Shown: piece by piece, positions 51,789-61,579 of the stretch | Layout of the letters: each line of letters opens with the position of its first letter | How positions within the stretch are numbered: the first letter of the stretch is position 1 | DNA from: Oscillospiraceae bacterium | GTDB lineage: Bacteria; Bacillota; Clostridia; Oscillospirales; Ruminococcaceae | Assembly (NCBI GenBank): GCA_022787085.1 | Contig: JALFVE010000047.1 | Coordinates: forward strand, 32,784 to 96,783 | Length of the DNA: 64,000 bases | Direction of reading: 5' to 3' | The notes under the pieces: model-generated | What the model was told of the DNA's origin: nothing | Seen by the model: only the letters and a program-made list of their open reading frames with translations | The model's database searches: none | Made by a program: the position numbers and the translations under genes

Positions 51789-52140
51789 ATTTCAATAATT
51801 CCTTGCAGGCATTGTGCATTTCCTCAAGCCTGAAGCGCTGTTCGCTGCCCTCTGGAGAATATTCGTTTATCTTCTCACAGGGGAAATTTTTACATTCGGC
51901 ACAGAGCATAACGTGCCGCTCCTTGCAGCATTTCCTGATATTGCAGCCCTTGCCGAACTTGTTGCAGTCGGCGGATACGGTGCGGCAGCCGCAGCAGGAG
52001 ATATCCTTGGGATAAAATTTCCTCTCCTCGGTGGAATATTCGTGAGCGAGATATTTTCTCATGGTGTCATCATCCCGCTCCGTTGCGATATAAACGGGAC
52101 ATTCATTGCACATTATCCCGCAGCATGAAACTGTTTCCAT
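51787..52140 (-). CDS. DUF3795 cysteine-rich protein
   Basis: A 117-residue protein with about 14 cysteines in the DUF3795 pattern: CCGIMCNECPVY at the start, ISCCGCRT, CNIRKCC and CAECKNFPCEKI. It probably binds zinc or an Fe-S cluster in the cytosol. Function unknown. It is a single gene. Confidence 0.85.
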   Translation of the reverse strand: METVSCCGIMCNECPVYIATERDDDTMRKYLAHEYSTEERKFYPKDISCCGCRTVSADCNKFGKGCNIRKCCKERHVMLCAECKNFPCEKINEYSPEGSEQRFRLEEMHNACKELLK

Positions 52141-52221
52141 AAAATTTATCCTTTCAAAAGCTGGGGACCGAGATCCCCTGAATATTTATATTTTATCACA
52201 TCCGAAGGCTTTCGTCAACCG

Positions 52222-53727
52222 TTAAAATCTCTCTCTGATAAGCTCCTGTACCTCCCTGATGGGCAGGCTTCTCACCCTGTGGCTTCCGATATGCTCCGAG
52301 CTTGTGAATATATGCACATCGCAGGACTTGTTCATTCGCTGAAATATAGTCTGGGTTATCCGTATCTGGGAAACTCTTTCCAGCGGGACGGTGACGGTGT
52401 GAAAATCGTAAATATTGCAGTATTTTGCACATATGCTGTCCGAGGTGATGTTGATGCCGTTTGTGCAGTAGGCGCACGCCTTTGCAAATAAAAGCCATAC
52501 CGACGGTATCTCGCAGAGGACGGTCATGAATGTGATAAGCTCTCTCCAATTCGGAAATACCATCAGCGCACCCAGCCCCGCAAGCTGCACTGCAAAAATA
52601 AGCACCGCAGGTGGTCCTATAAATCTCATAATATAGCTGAGCCTTGGATTTATATATGTCTCGCTTCGGGAAAAGCCCGGAAGGAGCCTGTCCATAACGC
52701 TGTCAAGACCCTTGACGCCGCCGCTTCCCGCCGCTCTGACCGAGCATATGGGAACGAATACGGGCAGCTCGTTTTTTCGCTTGCCGTAGCCTGTGCAGTT
52801 AACATGAACGGAGGTCACGCCGAAGAGCTTCATCAGAAGATTCTGCCGCATATCTGAAATGTTTATCTTCCTGCTGTTTATGCAGTACATACGCCTGACT
52901 ATCATCCCGCCGGTGATGATAATGCATTTGCCCCGTCTGCTCACCGTAAAATTCAGATGCCGCAGAACGTTTGCCGCAAAGGATATCACAAAGCCCAGAC
53001 CGATTATCACCGATATGGCAATGCCTGCGGGGGATATTCCCGAAATGAGCCTTCCCGCAAGGGTGGAAACTGCATCGGAAACGTCGTTTACCGCCTTGAA
53101 AAAATCCTTCTCCAGCCTGTCCCCGATAATGTCGGTGCTTCCCGAAAGAGCTGTCATCAGCAGCACCACCCCCGACAATGCGGAGGAAAAAAGCAGGGAA
53201 AAGGCGATAAGGCTCTTTGAGGACGCCTTATAGGTAAAGCTCATGCCCTCATTCTTCGCTTTTTTGTCTCCCTTGTTCACGGGGCTGCGGAATACCTTTG
53301 AAAGAATATTGAAAAGCCTTGCCCTGTCGGATTTATACATCATCAGGCTCAGGTCTGCGGAGGTCTTTCCTCCCGAGGCGGAGTCTGTGTCGATATATAC
53401 CTTCACCGCTCCCAGACGGACAAGCACGGGATTTTCCTCGCTTGTTACCGCACTGACGTTCAGACAGGGGATATTGGTTTCGCTCCTGAATATCATTCCC
53501 TTTTTAACGCTGATGCCGCTTTCGTCTATCTCGTAAAAGGTGAAATACCACCTGACTGCCGCAATTGCTATCATTGCCGTCACCGCAAGAATGTCCCAGC
53601 CTGCGCCCTTCGTCCATGTGTAAAGATCGAAGCGAAGCGCCCACAGTCCCCGCACAAGAGGAATGAGCAGCAGCCAGAAATTCTTTGTGGTATAGCCAAG
53701 CAGAGCGGCGGGGTGCTGTCGTCTCAC
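52222..53727 (-). CDS. Bacterial PH-domain membrane protein (YdbT-like)
   Basis: A 501-residue protein with alternating pairs of membrane helices and bacterial PH (bPH_2) domains: GISVKKGMIFRSETNIPCLNVS, GKCIIITGGMIVRRMYCINSRKINI and VTVPLERVSQIRITQTIFQRM. This is the YdbT layout. It starts with GTG after GAGAGG and overlaps the shorter PH protein gene by 4 bp. In Bacillus the YdbS/YdbT pair affects sensitivity to antimicrobial peptides; here the role is inferred only. Confidence 0.85.
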   Translation of the reverse strand: MRRQHPAALLGYTTKNFWLLLIPLVRGLWALRFDLYTWTKGAGWDILAVTAMIAIAAVRWYFTFYEIDESGISVKKGMIFRSETNIPCLNVSAVTSEENPVLVRLGAVKVYIDTDSASGGKTSADLSLMMYKSDRARLFNILSKVFRSPVNKGDKKAKNEGMSFTYKASSKSLIAFSLLFSSALSGVVLLMTALSGSTDIIGDRLEKDFFKAVNDVSDAVSTLAGRLISGISPAGIAISVIIGLGFVISFAANVLRHLNFTVSRRGKCIIITGGMIVRRMYCINSRKINISDMRQNLLMKLFGVTSVHVNCTGYGKRKNELPVFVPICSVRAAGSGGVKGLDSVMDRLLPGFSRSETYINPRLSYIMRFIGPPAVLIFAVQLAGLGALMVFPNWRELITFMTVLCEIPSVWLLFAKACAYCTNGINITSDSICAKYCNIYDFHTVTVPLERVSQIRITQTIFQRMNKSCDVHIFTSSEHIGSHRVRSLPIREVQELIRERF

Positions 53728-54422
53728 TGCTTCCTCTCATCCTTTCCGCTTTCCATATCGTTAAAGCTAAGCTGCTCGGATGAAAGCTCGTCAAAGCTCA
53801 GCTGCCTTACGCTGCCGAAATCCTCCGCAATGTCGCTTATCTCCTCCGAGCTGAATATCTCTGAGCTGTCGGTGTAAACATATCCGCTGTCCTCGGGGGA
53901 ATATTCCACGAAATATTTTCCTCTCTCGGGAGCGGGCTTTGCCTCGCAGCGTTCTCTGAAAAGCTCCAGTATCTCCCCGCAGTCCTTGTCGGAGAGGAAT
54001 AATATGGGCATATTTCCGCCCAGAGCCTTCAGGATTATGAAATTAAAGCCCGTATATCCCGAAAGGGGAGCGGATATCCTCACTGCGTGCTGAACGGAGC
54101 TTATTTTCATTATCCGATAGGTTCGGGAAAATATCCCCGAATAGGATATTATCTCCCGCTCGTTTATCACATATCTGAGGGATTTGTACCACATGGGCAG
54201 GAGTATTACGATAAACACCACATATATTGCTGCTGCGGCGATCATCAGTGCGCTTATGACCCTGACGGGCAGGGCGGGGGTGTCGGGCATATACTGAGGG
54301 AATTTATCCTTTGCATACAGCCTCAGAATATTTAAAAGCACAAGCAGCAGTATGGTGATAACAAAGGCTGCCAGAGATATGAACCTCCTTCCCTTGGGGT
54401 CGGAGCTGAAATTCCTGCTCAT
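53724..54422 (-). CDS. Bacterial PH-domain membrane protein (YdbS-like)
   Basis: A 232-residue protein with two N-terminal membrane helices (about 14-32 and 52-74), then one bacterial PH domain (VINEREIISYSGIFSRTYRIM, ISSVQHAVRIS, GYTGFNFIILKALGG) and an acidic C-terminal tail with repeated 'LSF' elements. It is coupled to the YdbT-like gene and probably forms a complex with it at the membrane. Confidence 0.85.
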   Translation of the reverse strand: MSRNFSSDPKGRRFISLAAFVITILLLVLLNILRLYAKDKFPQYMPDTPALPVRVISALMIAAAAIYVVFIVILLPMWYKSLRYVINEREIISYSGIFSRTYRIMKISSVQHAVRISAPLSGYTGFNFIILKALGGNMPILFLSDKDCGEILELFRERCEAKPAPERGKYFVEYSPEDSGYVYTDSSEIFSSEEISDIAEDFGSVRQLSFDELSSEQLSFNDMESGKDERKQ

Positions 54423-54546
54423 TTTATGAAAACTCCTTTAAATGATTATACCTGTATTATACCATATTTTTCCCTGCTCTGCAAGGGATATGGCAAAAGT
54501 TCGTCACAGCTTCGGTGAATACATTTCATAAATTATCGAGAAATAC

Positions 54547-54575
54547 TTGAAAAATATGTAAATGTGGTGTATAAT
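54547..54575 (+). promoter_or_regulatory. Promoter of the binding protein and GGDEF-EAL genes
   Basis: TTGAAA at 54547-54552, 17-nt spacer, TATAAT at 54570-54575, about 85 bp ahead of the ATG. Confidence 0.75.
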
Positions 54576-54659
54576 GAATATAAACACTGCGTTAACTGAT
54601 TTTTATCCATTCACTTTATTACAGCACTATATCAAAATAGAATGAATCGAGGAACAGCT

Positions 54660-56117
54660 ATGAAAAGAAACAGATCGATCGCTCTTATCATTGCCGCCGT
54701 ATCCGCTCCGGGCATATTCTGCGGCTGCGCACAGGGAAATGACAGGCTTCTTGATAAAAACGATCCCGTTACGGTAACTGTCTGGCATTATTACAACGGT
54801 GTACAGCAGTCCATGTTCGACGAGATGGTCAGCGAATTTAACCGCACCGAGGGCATGGAAAAGGGAATTATCGTGGAGGCTTTTTCAAAAAATTCCGTTT
54901 CGGAGCTGTATGAAGCTGTTATCGTTTCGGTAAATGACGATGTGGGAGCGGAGGAGCTTCCCGACATTTTTGCGGCATATGCGGAAACGGCATATCTTGC
55001 GGACAAGGCGGGCAAGCTTGCGGACATCGGGCAGTATTTCACCGATGAGGAGCTTTCCGGATACATTCCGGGCTACATAAGGGAGGGCGAATTTTCGGGG
55101 GACGGCAGCCTGAAAATATTCCCAATTGCAAAAAGCACCGAGATAATGATACTCAATAAGACCGACTGGGATAAATTCGCCGCCGCAACAGGCACCTCGG
55201 AGACTGAGCTTTCCACATGGGAGGGGCTTGCGGAGGTATCCGAAAGGTATTACGAATACACCGACGCTCTCACCCCCGACACGCCCTATGACGGCAAGGC
55301 GTTTTTCGGCAGGGATTCCATGGCGAATTACATGATAATCGGCGCAAAGCAGCTGGGCGGTGCCTTCGAGGCTGCGGACGGAAGCGGCGCTGTTTCTCCG
55401 TCAAGTGACAAGGAGACTGTCAGGAGGCTCTGGGAAAATTATTACATTCCCTATCTGAAGGGCTGCTTTGCCGCAAACAGCCGATTCTGCTCCGACGATG
55501 CAAAAACAGGTGATATCATCGCTCTTATCTGCTCCACAACGGGAGCTGCCTATTTCCCCTCGGAGGTCACTATTGATGATGACAACAGCTATCCCATTGA
55601 GAAAATGGTGCTTCCCGTTCCCGATTTCGAGGGTACGCCATCCTTTGTGGTCCAGCAGGGCGCAGGAATGTGCGTTGCAAAGTCGGAGAAGAAAAATGAA
55701 TACGCCTGCGCTGTTTTTCTCAAATGGTTCACCGAGGAGGAGCGGAATATCAGATATGCCGTAAACTCGGGCTATCTCCCCGTTAAGAAGGCGGCAAACG
55801 ATTTTGACAGGATAACCGCTGCCGCTGAGGACGGCTCCATCAGCGAAATAATGCAGGACACCATCAGGACAGCCATTGAAGAGGTCAATTCCCGTGAGCT
55901 TTACACCGCTCCTCCCTTTGATAATTCCAACCTGATAAGAGATTTTCTCGGCGATTACATCAGCGAGACCGCTTCTGCGGACAGAGCGGCGGCTGAGGCG
56001 AGGATCGCAGACGGCGAGGACCGCCTGACCGTTATTGCCTCCTATACCGATGACGCTGCCTTTGAAAAATGGTACGAGGGCTTTTCGGCAGGCTTTGACT
56101 CGGCGGCGGGAAAATAA
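54660..56117 (+). CDS. Extracellular solute-binding lipoprotein
   Basis: A 485-residue lipoprotein (lipobox IFCGC at about residue 20) with a family 1 binding fold: VTVTVWHYYNGVQQSMFDEMV, LPDIFAAYAETAYLADKAGKL, ADIGQYF. The ATG at 54660 follows GAGG and is chosen over the ATG at 54642. It has no permease beside it. The next gene, 39 nt away, is a membrane c-di-GMP enzyme with an extracytoplasmic sensor region. The binding protein may present its ligand to that sensor rather than feed a transporter (inference). Confidence 0.87.
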   Translation: MKRNRSIALIIAAVSAPGIFCGCAQGNDRLLDKNDPVTVTVWHYYNGVQQSMFDEMVSEFNRTEGMEKGIIVEAFSKNSVSELYEAVIVSVNDDVGAEELPDIFAAYAETAYLADKAGKLADIGQYFTDEELSGYIPGYIREGEFSGDGSLKIFPIAKSTEIMILNKTDWDKFAAATGTSETELSTWEGLAEVSERYYEYTDALTPDTPYDGKAFFGRDSMANYMIIGAKQLGGAFEAADGSGAVSPSSDKETVRRLWENYYIPYLKGCFAANSRFCSDDAKTGDIIALICSTTGAAYFPSEVTIDDDNSYPIEKMVLPVPDFEGTPSFVVQQGAGMCVAKSEKKNEYACAVFLKWFTEEERNIRYAVNSGYLPVKKAANDFDRITAAAEDGSISEIMQDTIRTAIEEVNSRELYTAPPFDNSNLIRDFLGDYISETASADRAAAEARIADGEDRLTVIASYTDDAAFEKWYEGFSAGFDSAAGK

Positions 56118-56156
56118 TGTGCTTCATCATAAAAGGATGCAAGGAGGGTCGGAGAT

Positions 56157-59100
56157 TTGAGTAAAAATGTTCCGGAATCCCAAAAGAAAAAGAGGGTCAG
56201 CTCCCCCTTATCATACAAGCTGTTTGTACCTATGATACTGCTTTCGCTGCTCCAGATGGGTGCGTTTTTCCTTGTTCTTGCCGCAAGCGGAGAGTTTTCC
56301 TACATCAAGCGCTATGCTTACGATATGTTCAGCGAAAAGACCGAGAACAGGAAGAATTACGTTGAGCATATGCTCACAGGAAATGTGACTCCCTTGTATG
56401 ACGCAGCGGAGGACATAAATTCCATGACCGAAGCATTCCTTGAGGAGAAGGGCTGCTCTGCCGCTGATATCTCCTCCGACAAGGCGGTGAACAAGGATAT
56501 TATCAGGCTGTCCTCCAAAAGGCTTGTGGAGCTGCTCAGAAAGACCTCCGTAAACGACGTCTGCATAATTCTCGATTCGGGTGAGCTGTACTGCAAGGAC
56601 GGTCTTGTAAAGAAAAGCGGGCTGTATCTCAGGGATATGGACACCTCCTCCGATGACAGAACGGGAAATTCAGATCTGCTTATGGAAATAGGCAGCTCGG
56701 ACATTGCCGAGGACATGGGGATAACTCTGGACTCGGAATGGTCGGCTCATTTAGAGGTCAGCAAGGTGTCCGAGGAGGATATGGATTTCTTTTTTGAAAC
56801 AATGGAGACTGCCCGTGATAATCCCGATATCCCCGTGACCTCTCTCGGACATTGGACGGGCTTTTCGGCTATCACTCCCATGGGACAGCCCAGCATGAAA
56901 TACTCCGTTCCCCTGAGAGCCTCCGACGGAACGGTTTACGGCGTTATAAGCGCGGGAATACTGGAAAAGACCTTCCTCAGCACCATTCCCTCCAATGATT
57001 TCTTTAATGAAAGCGCCTGCTACATTCTCGGAGAGGACAGCGGCGGCACAGGCATATATACCCCCGTTATCCATTCGGGAGCCATCTACAGCCGCCTTGT
57101 GACAGGCAGTACTGTTATCAGCGAGAGAAATAAGCTTTCTCCCGGGATTTATGATTTCAATGCGGACTCCGATATTGATTCCATCGGCTGCATCCTTCCC
57201 ATGAAGCTCTACAGCGCAGGCTCGCCCTATATAAAAGAGAAATGGGCGCTTATTTCCGTGGCGGACAGGGACAGGATACTGAGTATTTACAATACCATTA
57301 TTTCAATGCTGCTGCTGTCCACCATAATTTCCGCGGTGTTCAGTATTATCTGCGCAGTAATGATAAGCAGGGCGATCACCACTCCCGTTGAGAAGATCGC
57401 CGCTTTGCTGGATGAAAAAAAGAGCGACGGCGGGATCATCAGCTTTGCCCCCTCGGGCATCACCGAGATAGACAGGCTCTCAGGCTCCATCACCGAGCTT
57501 CAGATAGCTGTCAGGGAGCAGGCTTCAAGGGTCTCGAAAATCATCAGCATGGCGGATATGGGCATAGGCGTTTTCATGTACGAGCCGAGAGACCGCAGCG
57601 TTTTTATGGGGGAAAGCCTTATCAAGCTTTTGAATATCGGCTCTCTGCCGGTTGAGGATACGGTGGTGGGAGCGGATGATTTCTTAAACATGGTCAGCGA
57701 GATCGACGACGGCGGCGAGCTGACCTCAAGCGGCTTTATCACCAGAATGATAAATGTTCACGATGAATCCGAATCCATTGAGTTTTACAGCGGTGCGCTG
57801 AACAGGTGGTTCAGATGCAGGGTGATGTCGGGGCAGAATAATATTATCGGGCTTGTAATGGACGTTACGGGCAGCGTTATCGAGAAAAAGAAGATAGAAT
57901 ATGAGCGTGATTATGACGTTACCACAGGGCTTCTTAACAGGCGGGCGTATCTTAACAAGGTGGGCGGGCTGTTTGCCGCTCCCGATAAGCTGAAAACCGC
58001 CGCCTTTATCATGTGGGATATGGATAACCTCAAGTATGTGAACGACACCTACGGTCATGATTTCGGCGATGATTACATCAAGACAGCTGCCAATGTTTTC
58101 AAGCTGTTCCGTGATTACGGAGGCGTTGTTTCAAGGCTCTCGGGAGACGAATTCAACGTTTTCCTCTACGGCTATGACAGCAAGGACGAAATACGCAGCA
58201 TAATAAACATCGTTCGGGACAAGCTTAACGAAAGCTACTGCACCCTTGCGGACGGAACTCATTTCAGGCTGAGAGCCAGCGGCGGCGTATCATGGTATCC
58301 CGATGATTCAACCTCCTTTGAAACGCTTATCAAATATGCGGATTTTGCCATGTACACCATTAAACATTCCACCAAGGGCAGGCTTGCGGAATTTGACCTT
58401 TCCTCCTACAACAAGGATTCCATTCTCATTACGGGCGTGGAGGAGATGAACAGGATAATCGAAGAGGAAAGCGTTAAATATGCCTTCCAGAGCATCATTT
58501 CCGCAAAAACGGGAGAAATATTCGGCTATGAAGCTCTTATGCGTCCTCAGTCGGAGCTTTTCAGATCGCCGCTTGAGCTTATCCGAATCGCCAAAACAGG
58601 CGCAAAGCTTTACGATATCGAGCGGCTCACATGGAAAATTGCCCTCAGGAGCTTCAGAAAGCTGCGTGAAGCGGGCTCTGTGGACAAAAATGCAAGAGTA
58701 TTTATAAATTCCCTGTCCGACTGCAAAATGAAGCCCGAGGATATAAAGCTTATTGAGTCGGAAAACGGCGATATCCTTGACAGGGTCGTTATGGAGATAC
58801 TTGAGGGCGAGCAGGCAAATGAAGAATTTATGAAGGCAAAGCAGAAGCGTATCGAAAAGTGGAACGGACTTGCGGCGCTGGATGATTTCGGCTGCGGCTA
58901 TAACAGCGAGTATGCTCTTATTACTCTGAACCCCGATCTTATTAAGATAGACCGCTCCATTATAAGCGGCTGCGACAGCGATATAAGCAGGCAGAATATC
59001 ATTATGAGCCTTGTATCTCATGCGAAGCTCAGGAATATTCTTGTGCTGGCGGAGGGCGTTGAGACGGGCGGCGAGCTGAAAACCGTCATTGAATGTGGTG

Positions 59101-59210
59101 TTGACCTTATTCAGGGCTATTATGTTGACCGTCCTCTCTTTGAACCTATGCCCGTTCCCGACAGAATAAAAAATGAGATAATCGGCTGTCAGCCTAAGAT
59201 CGCTATTTGA
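56157..59210 (+). CDS. Cache-like sensor GGDEF-EAL protein
   Basis: A 1017-residue membrane protein: a first membrane helix at about 20-42, an extracytoplasmic double-Cache-like sensor to about residue 375, a second helix (LLLSTIISAVFSIICAVMIS), a HAMP-like stretch, a PAS-like region, a GGDEF domain (DYDVTTGLLNRRAYL, RLSGDEFN at about 665) and an EAL domain (FGYEALMRP, ALDDFGCGYNS, LIKIDRSII). The GGDEF signature reads SGDEF, and the EAL catalytic residues appear present (EAL, DDFG), so cyclase activity is uncertain while phosphodiesterase activity is plausible. It starts with TTG, 8-9 nt after AAGGAGGG, and is co-transcribed with the binding protein. Confidence 0.9.
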   Translation: MSKNVPESQKKKRVSSPLSYKLFVPMILLSLLQMGAFFLVLAASGEFSYIKRYAYDMFSEKTENRKNYVEHMLTGNVTPLYDAAEDINSMTEAFLEEKGCSAADISSDKAVNKDIIRLSSKRLVELLRKTSVNDVCIILDSGELYCKDGLVKKSGLYLRDMDTSSDDRTGNSDLLMEIGSSDIAEDMGITLDSEWSAHLEVSKVSEEDMDFFFETMETARDNPDIPVTSLGHWTGFSAITPMGQPSMKYSVPLRASDGTVYGVISAGILEKTFLSTIPSNDFFNESACYILGEDSGGTGIYTPVIHSGAIYSRLVTGSTVISERNKLSPGIYDFNADSDIDSIGCILPMKLYSAGSPYIKEKWALISVADRDRILSIYNTIISMLLLSTIISAVFSIICAVMISRAITTPVEKIAALLDEKKSDGGIISFAPSGITEIDRLSGSITELQIAVREQASRVSKIISMADMGIGVFMYEPRDRSVFMGESLIKLLNIGSLPVEDTVVGADDFLNMVSEIDDGGELTSSGFITRMINVHDESESIEFYSGALNRWFRCRVMSGQNNIIGLVMDVTGSVIEKKKIEYERDYDVTTGLLNRRAYLNKVGGLFAAPDKLKTAAFIMWDMDNLKYVNDTYGHDFGDDYIKTAANVFKLFRDYGGVVSRLSGDEFNVFLYGYDSKDEIRSIINIVRDKLNESYCTLADGTHFRLRASGGVSWYPDDSTSFETLIKYADFAMYTIKHSTKGRLAEFDLSSYNKDSILITGVEEMNRIIEEESVKYAFQSIISAKTGEIFGYEALMRPQSELFRSPLELIRIAKTGAKLYDIERLTWKIALRSFRKLREAGSVDKNARVFINSLSDCKMKPEDIKLIESENGDILDRVVMEILEGEQANEEFMKAKQKRIEKWNGLAALDDFGCGYNSEYALITLNPDLIKIDRSIISGCDSDISRQNIIMSLVSHAKLRNILVLAEGVETGGELKTVIECGVDLIQGYYVDRPLFEPMPVPDRIKNEIIGCQPKIAI

Positions 59211-59233
59211 TAATTACAACAAAAAAATTTTTT

Positions 59234-59277
59234 AAACGGTTCCCGAAAGCAATTTCGGAGCCGTTTTGCCTTTTTTA
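59234..59277 (+). terminator. Terminator after the GGDEF-EAL gene
   Basis: AAACGG/CCGTTT (59234-59239 with 59261-59266) and CCGAAA/TTTCGG inside, then a T-rich stretch. Confidence 0.82.
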
Positions 59278-59344
59278 ATAAAAACTCAGGCGGGAAAAAT
59301 GTAAATTTATCGAAAATACCCGTAGAAATTCACGAAAAACAGAC

Positions 59345-59373
59345 TTGACAAAGCGGTGAAAAAATGGTACAAT
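59345..59373 (+). promoter_or_regulatory. Promoter of the threonine genes
   Basis: TTGACA at 59345-59350, 17-nt spacer, TACAAT at 59368-59373. Confidence 0.78.
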
Positions 59374-59432
59374 TGTAATTGTCTCAAATACATTTGTATT
59401 TCATACAAGGACTTATCAAGGAGCTGAACATC

Positions 59433-59906
59433 ATGTCAGAACCTAATATCGCAGGAGGGAGCGACGGCTCCGAAACCAGATACGCAGTTGTAAGCTGCGA
59501 CGTTCTCCCCGAGGTTTTTATCAAGGTTATGGAGGTCAAGCGGCTTCTTGCCTGCGGAGAAGAAAAAAGCTCCGCCTCTGCCTGCAAGCGTGCGGACATT
59601 TCACGCTCAGCTTTCTACAAATACCGCGACAGCGTTTATACCTATGAGGAAAAGCTCAAGGGGCGTATTGTCTCCCTTTATGCTGTTCTGAGAGATACCC
59701 CCGGGGTGCTTTCCTCGGTGCTTGCCTGTCTGCATCGCTGCGATGCCAACGTTCTCACCCTTAATCAGAGCGTTCCCATTGACGGGGCGGCGGCGGTGAC
59801 GGTCACGGTGAAGCTTTCGGGCAGACCCATGGACGGCTCCTCTCTCCGCAGAGAGGTCTGCGCTGTTGAGGGCGTTGTGGAGGTTCGGCTTATTTCCGAG
59901 GAATGA
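59433..59906 (+). CDS. ACT-domain protein (PheB/UPF0735-like)
   Basis: A 157-residue protein. The N-terminal half has a helix-turn-helix-like segment (ACKRADISRSAFYKYRDSVY), and the C-terminal half is an ACT domain (RIVSLYAVLRDTPGVLSSVL, VEGVVEVRLISEE). Members sit upstream of hom in many Firmicutes and are thought to sense an amino acid. The ATG at 59433 follows AAGGAG. The gene lies 42 nt ahead of hom, so it may regulate threonine or methionine synthesis. Confidence 0.85.
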   Translation: MSEPNIAGGSDGSETRYAVVSCDVLPEVFIKVMEVKRLLACGEEKSSASACKRADISRSAFYKYRDSVYTYEEKLKGRIVSLYAVLRDTPGVLSSVLACLHRCDANVLTLNQSVPIDGAAAVTVTVKLSGRPMDGSSLRREVCAVEGVVEVRLISEE

Positions 59907-59948
59907 GCGGATATCGCATTTATTATTTTATGATTGGAGTTAGACATT

Positions 59949-61175
59949 ATGGCAAAATTAGCAGTATTGGGTCACGGAGTCGTTGGCTCGGGAACGGTGG
60001 AGCTGTTTCTTAAAAATAAGGATAAGATAAATAAAAGAGCGGGCATTGATCTTGAGCTTGGCTATGTGCTCGATATCAGGGATTTCCCCGGGCTGCCCTA
60101 TTCCGATAAATTCACAAAGGATATTAACGATATCCTGAATGACGATGAGGTTACGGTGGTTGCCGAGGTAATGGGCGGCGTTCATCCCGCATTTGAGTTT
60201 GTTCTTTCCTGCCTGAACAAGGGCAAGAGCGTCTGCACATCTAACAAGGAGCTTGTTGCAAAGAAGGGCGCTGAGCTTCTTAAAGCCGCAAAGGATCATA
60301 ACTGCAACTTCATGTTCGAGGCTTCCACAGGCGGCGCTATCCCCATCATCAGACCCATTCACCGCTGCCTTGCCGCAAATGATATCACCGCCTGCGCAGG
60401 TATTCTGAACGGTACCACAAACTTTATCCTCACCAAGATGATTACCGAGAAAATGTCCTTCGAGGACGCTCTTAAAATGGCTCAGGAGCTGGGCTATGCT
60501 GAGAGAAATCCCGCTGCTGATGTTGAGGGAGACGACGCCTGCCGCAAGATATGCATACTCTCGTCCCTTATATTCGGCAAGCACGTTTATCCCGACTGGG
60601 TTCACTGCGAGGGTATCACAAAGCTCACTCTTGAGGATGTTGCATATGCAAAGAGCTGGGGCGGTGCGGTTAAGCTTATCGGCTCCGTTAAGCGCACCGA
60701 GGACGGAAAAATTCTCCCCATGGTGGCTCCCAGATTTGTCTGCGGCGGCTGCCAGCTTTCAAATATTGACGATGTTTTCAACGGCATCATGGTATTCGGA
60801 GACGGCTTTGACGAGGTAATGTTCTACGGCAGAGGCGCAGGTAAGCTGCCTACAGCCAGCGCTGTTCTGGGCGATGTTATCGAGTGCGCAAAGCATAATA
60901 TCACTATCCTTTCCCAGATGTGGGAGGACAGCGAGGACAACAGCTTCATTGCCGATTATAAGAATGAGCCTGTTTCAATGTATGTTCGTGTAAGCGGCGC
61001 AGAAAAGTCCGATATGGAAAAGCTTTTCGGTGACTGCGAATATATCACCCGTGAGGGTCAGCCCGACAGCGAGCTTGCATTTATCACTCCCGTTCTTCCC
61101 GAAAAGGAAATTGACGAGAAGCTTTCATCTCTCGGAGACAAGGTTCTCGGCAGGATAAGACTTCTTGATCTTTGA
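59949..61175 (+). CDS. hom: Homoserine dehydrogenase
   Basis: A 408-residue enzyme with an NAD(P)-binding start (LAVLGHGVVGSGTVELF), NKELVAKKGAELL, the homoserine dehydrogenase signature (ILNGTTNFILTKM, AQELGYAERNPAADVEGDDACRK) and a C-terminal ACT-like region. It reduces aspartate semialdehyde to homoserine, the branch point to threonine and methionine. The ATG at 59949 follows GGAG. thrB follows 431 bp downstream beyond a structured insert. Confidence 0.96.
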   Translation: MAKLAVLGHGVVGSGTVELFLKNKDKINKRAGIDLELGYVLDIRDFPGLPYSDKFTKDINDILNDDEVTVVAEVMGGVHPAFEFVLSCLNKGKSVCTSNKELVAKKGAELLKAAKDHNCNFMFEASTGGAIPIIRPIHRCLAANDITACAGILNGTTNFILTKMITEKMSFEDALKMAQELGYAERNPAADVEGDDACRKICILSSLIFGKHVYPDWVHCEGITKLTLEDVAYAKSWGGAVKLIGSVKRTEDGKILPMVAPRFVCGGCQLSNIDDVFNGIMVFGDGFDEVMFYGRGAGKLPTASAVLGDVIECAKHNITILSQMWEDSEDNSFIADYKNEPVSMYVRVSGAEKSDMEKLFGDCEYITREGQPDSELAFITPVLPEKEIDEKLSSLGDKVLGRIRLLDL

Positions 61176-61193
61176 TAAATTAAGCATGACATA

Positions 61194-61220
61194 AGACGCA
61201 GCATGAAATAAGCTGCGTCT
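61194..61220. repeat. 27-bp hairpin repeat, copy 1
   Basis: AGACGCAGC, a 9-nt loop ATGAAATAA and GCTGCGTCT. Identical to 61553-61579. With the following bases it could end transcription after hom. Confidence 0.85.
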
Positions 61221-61561
61221 CAGTCTGTCGAAAAAGAAATGACAATTGTATAATATGCACAAACCCAAACATAATTTGCTTTGTCAAAAACGTTCCACCG
61301 GAACGTTTTTGAGGGCTATTTAGCACAACCTTCTTTAAAGGGGAGGCGGTCTTGTACGCCTCCCCTCGAAATGCTGTCGCATTTCTCACCCCTTGCTCCG
61401 TTTTTTTGTATAAAAGGGGATTTCGCCCTCTGCGGAGGGCGACCAAAGGGCGCCGCCCTTTGGAAACCTGCCACCTTTGAAAAGGTGGACGAAACTTTTA
61501 GTGTGACCTTATTTGTGCAGATTTTTTATCTATACACTTTATCGACAAGCTGAGACGCAGC
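61212..61561. mobile_element. 350-bp structured insert with inverted ends and a 9-bp flanking repeat
   Basis: It starts GCTGCGTCTCAGTCTGTCGA and ends with a near-inverse (18 of 20). ATGAAATAA is present directly at both sides (61203-61211 and 61562-61570), as a 9-bp target duplication would be. Inside there is no gene but several hairpins: AACGTTCC/GGAACGTT near 61288, GGGGAGGCG/CGCCTCCCC near 61340, CGCCCTC/GAGGGCG near 61425, AAAGGGCG/CGCCCTTT near 61445 and CCACCTTT/AAAGGTGG near 61470. An alternative is unequal duplication of the hairpin around an unrelated sequence. Confidence 0.5.
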
Positions 61562-61579
61562 ATGAAATAAGCTGCGTCT
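61553..61579. repeat. 27-bp hairpin repeat, copy 2
   Basis: An exact copy of 61194-61220, 22 bp before the thrB ribosome site region. Confidence 0.85.

Noticed and set aside
59211..59432. T-box or threonine attenuator before the ACT-hom genes
   Set aside because: The promoter lies at 59345-59373 and leaves a leader of about 50 nt, too short for a T-box.
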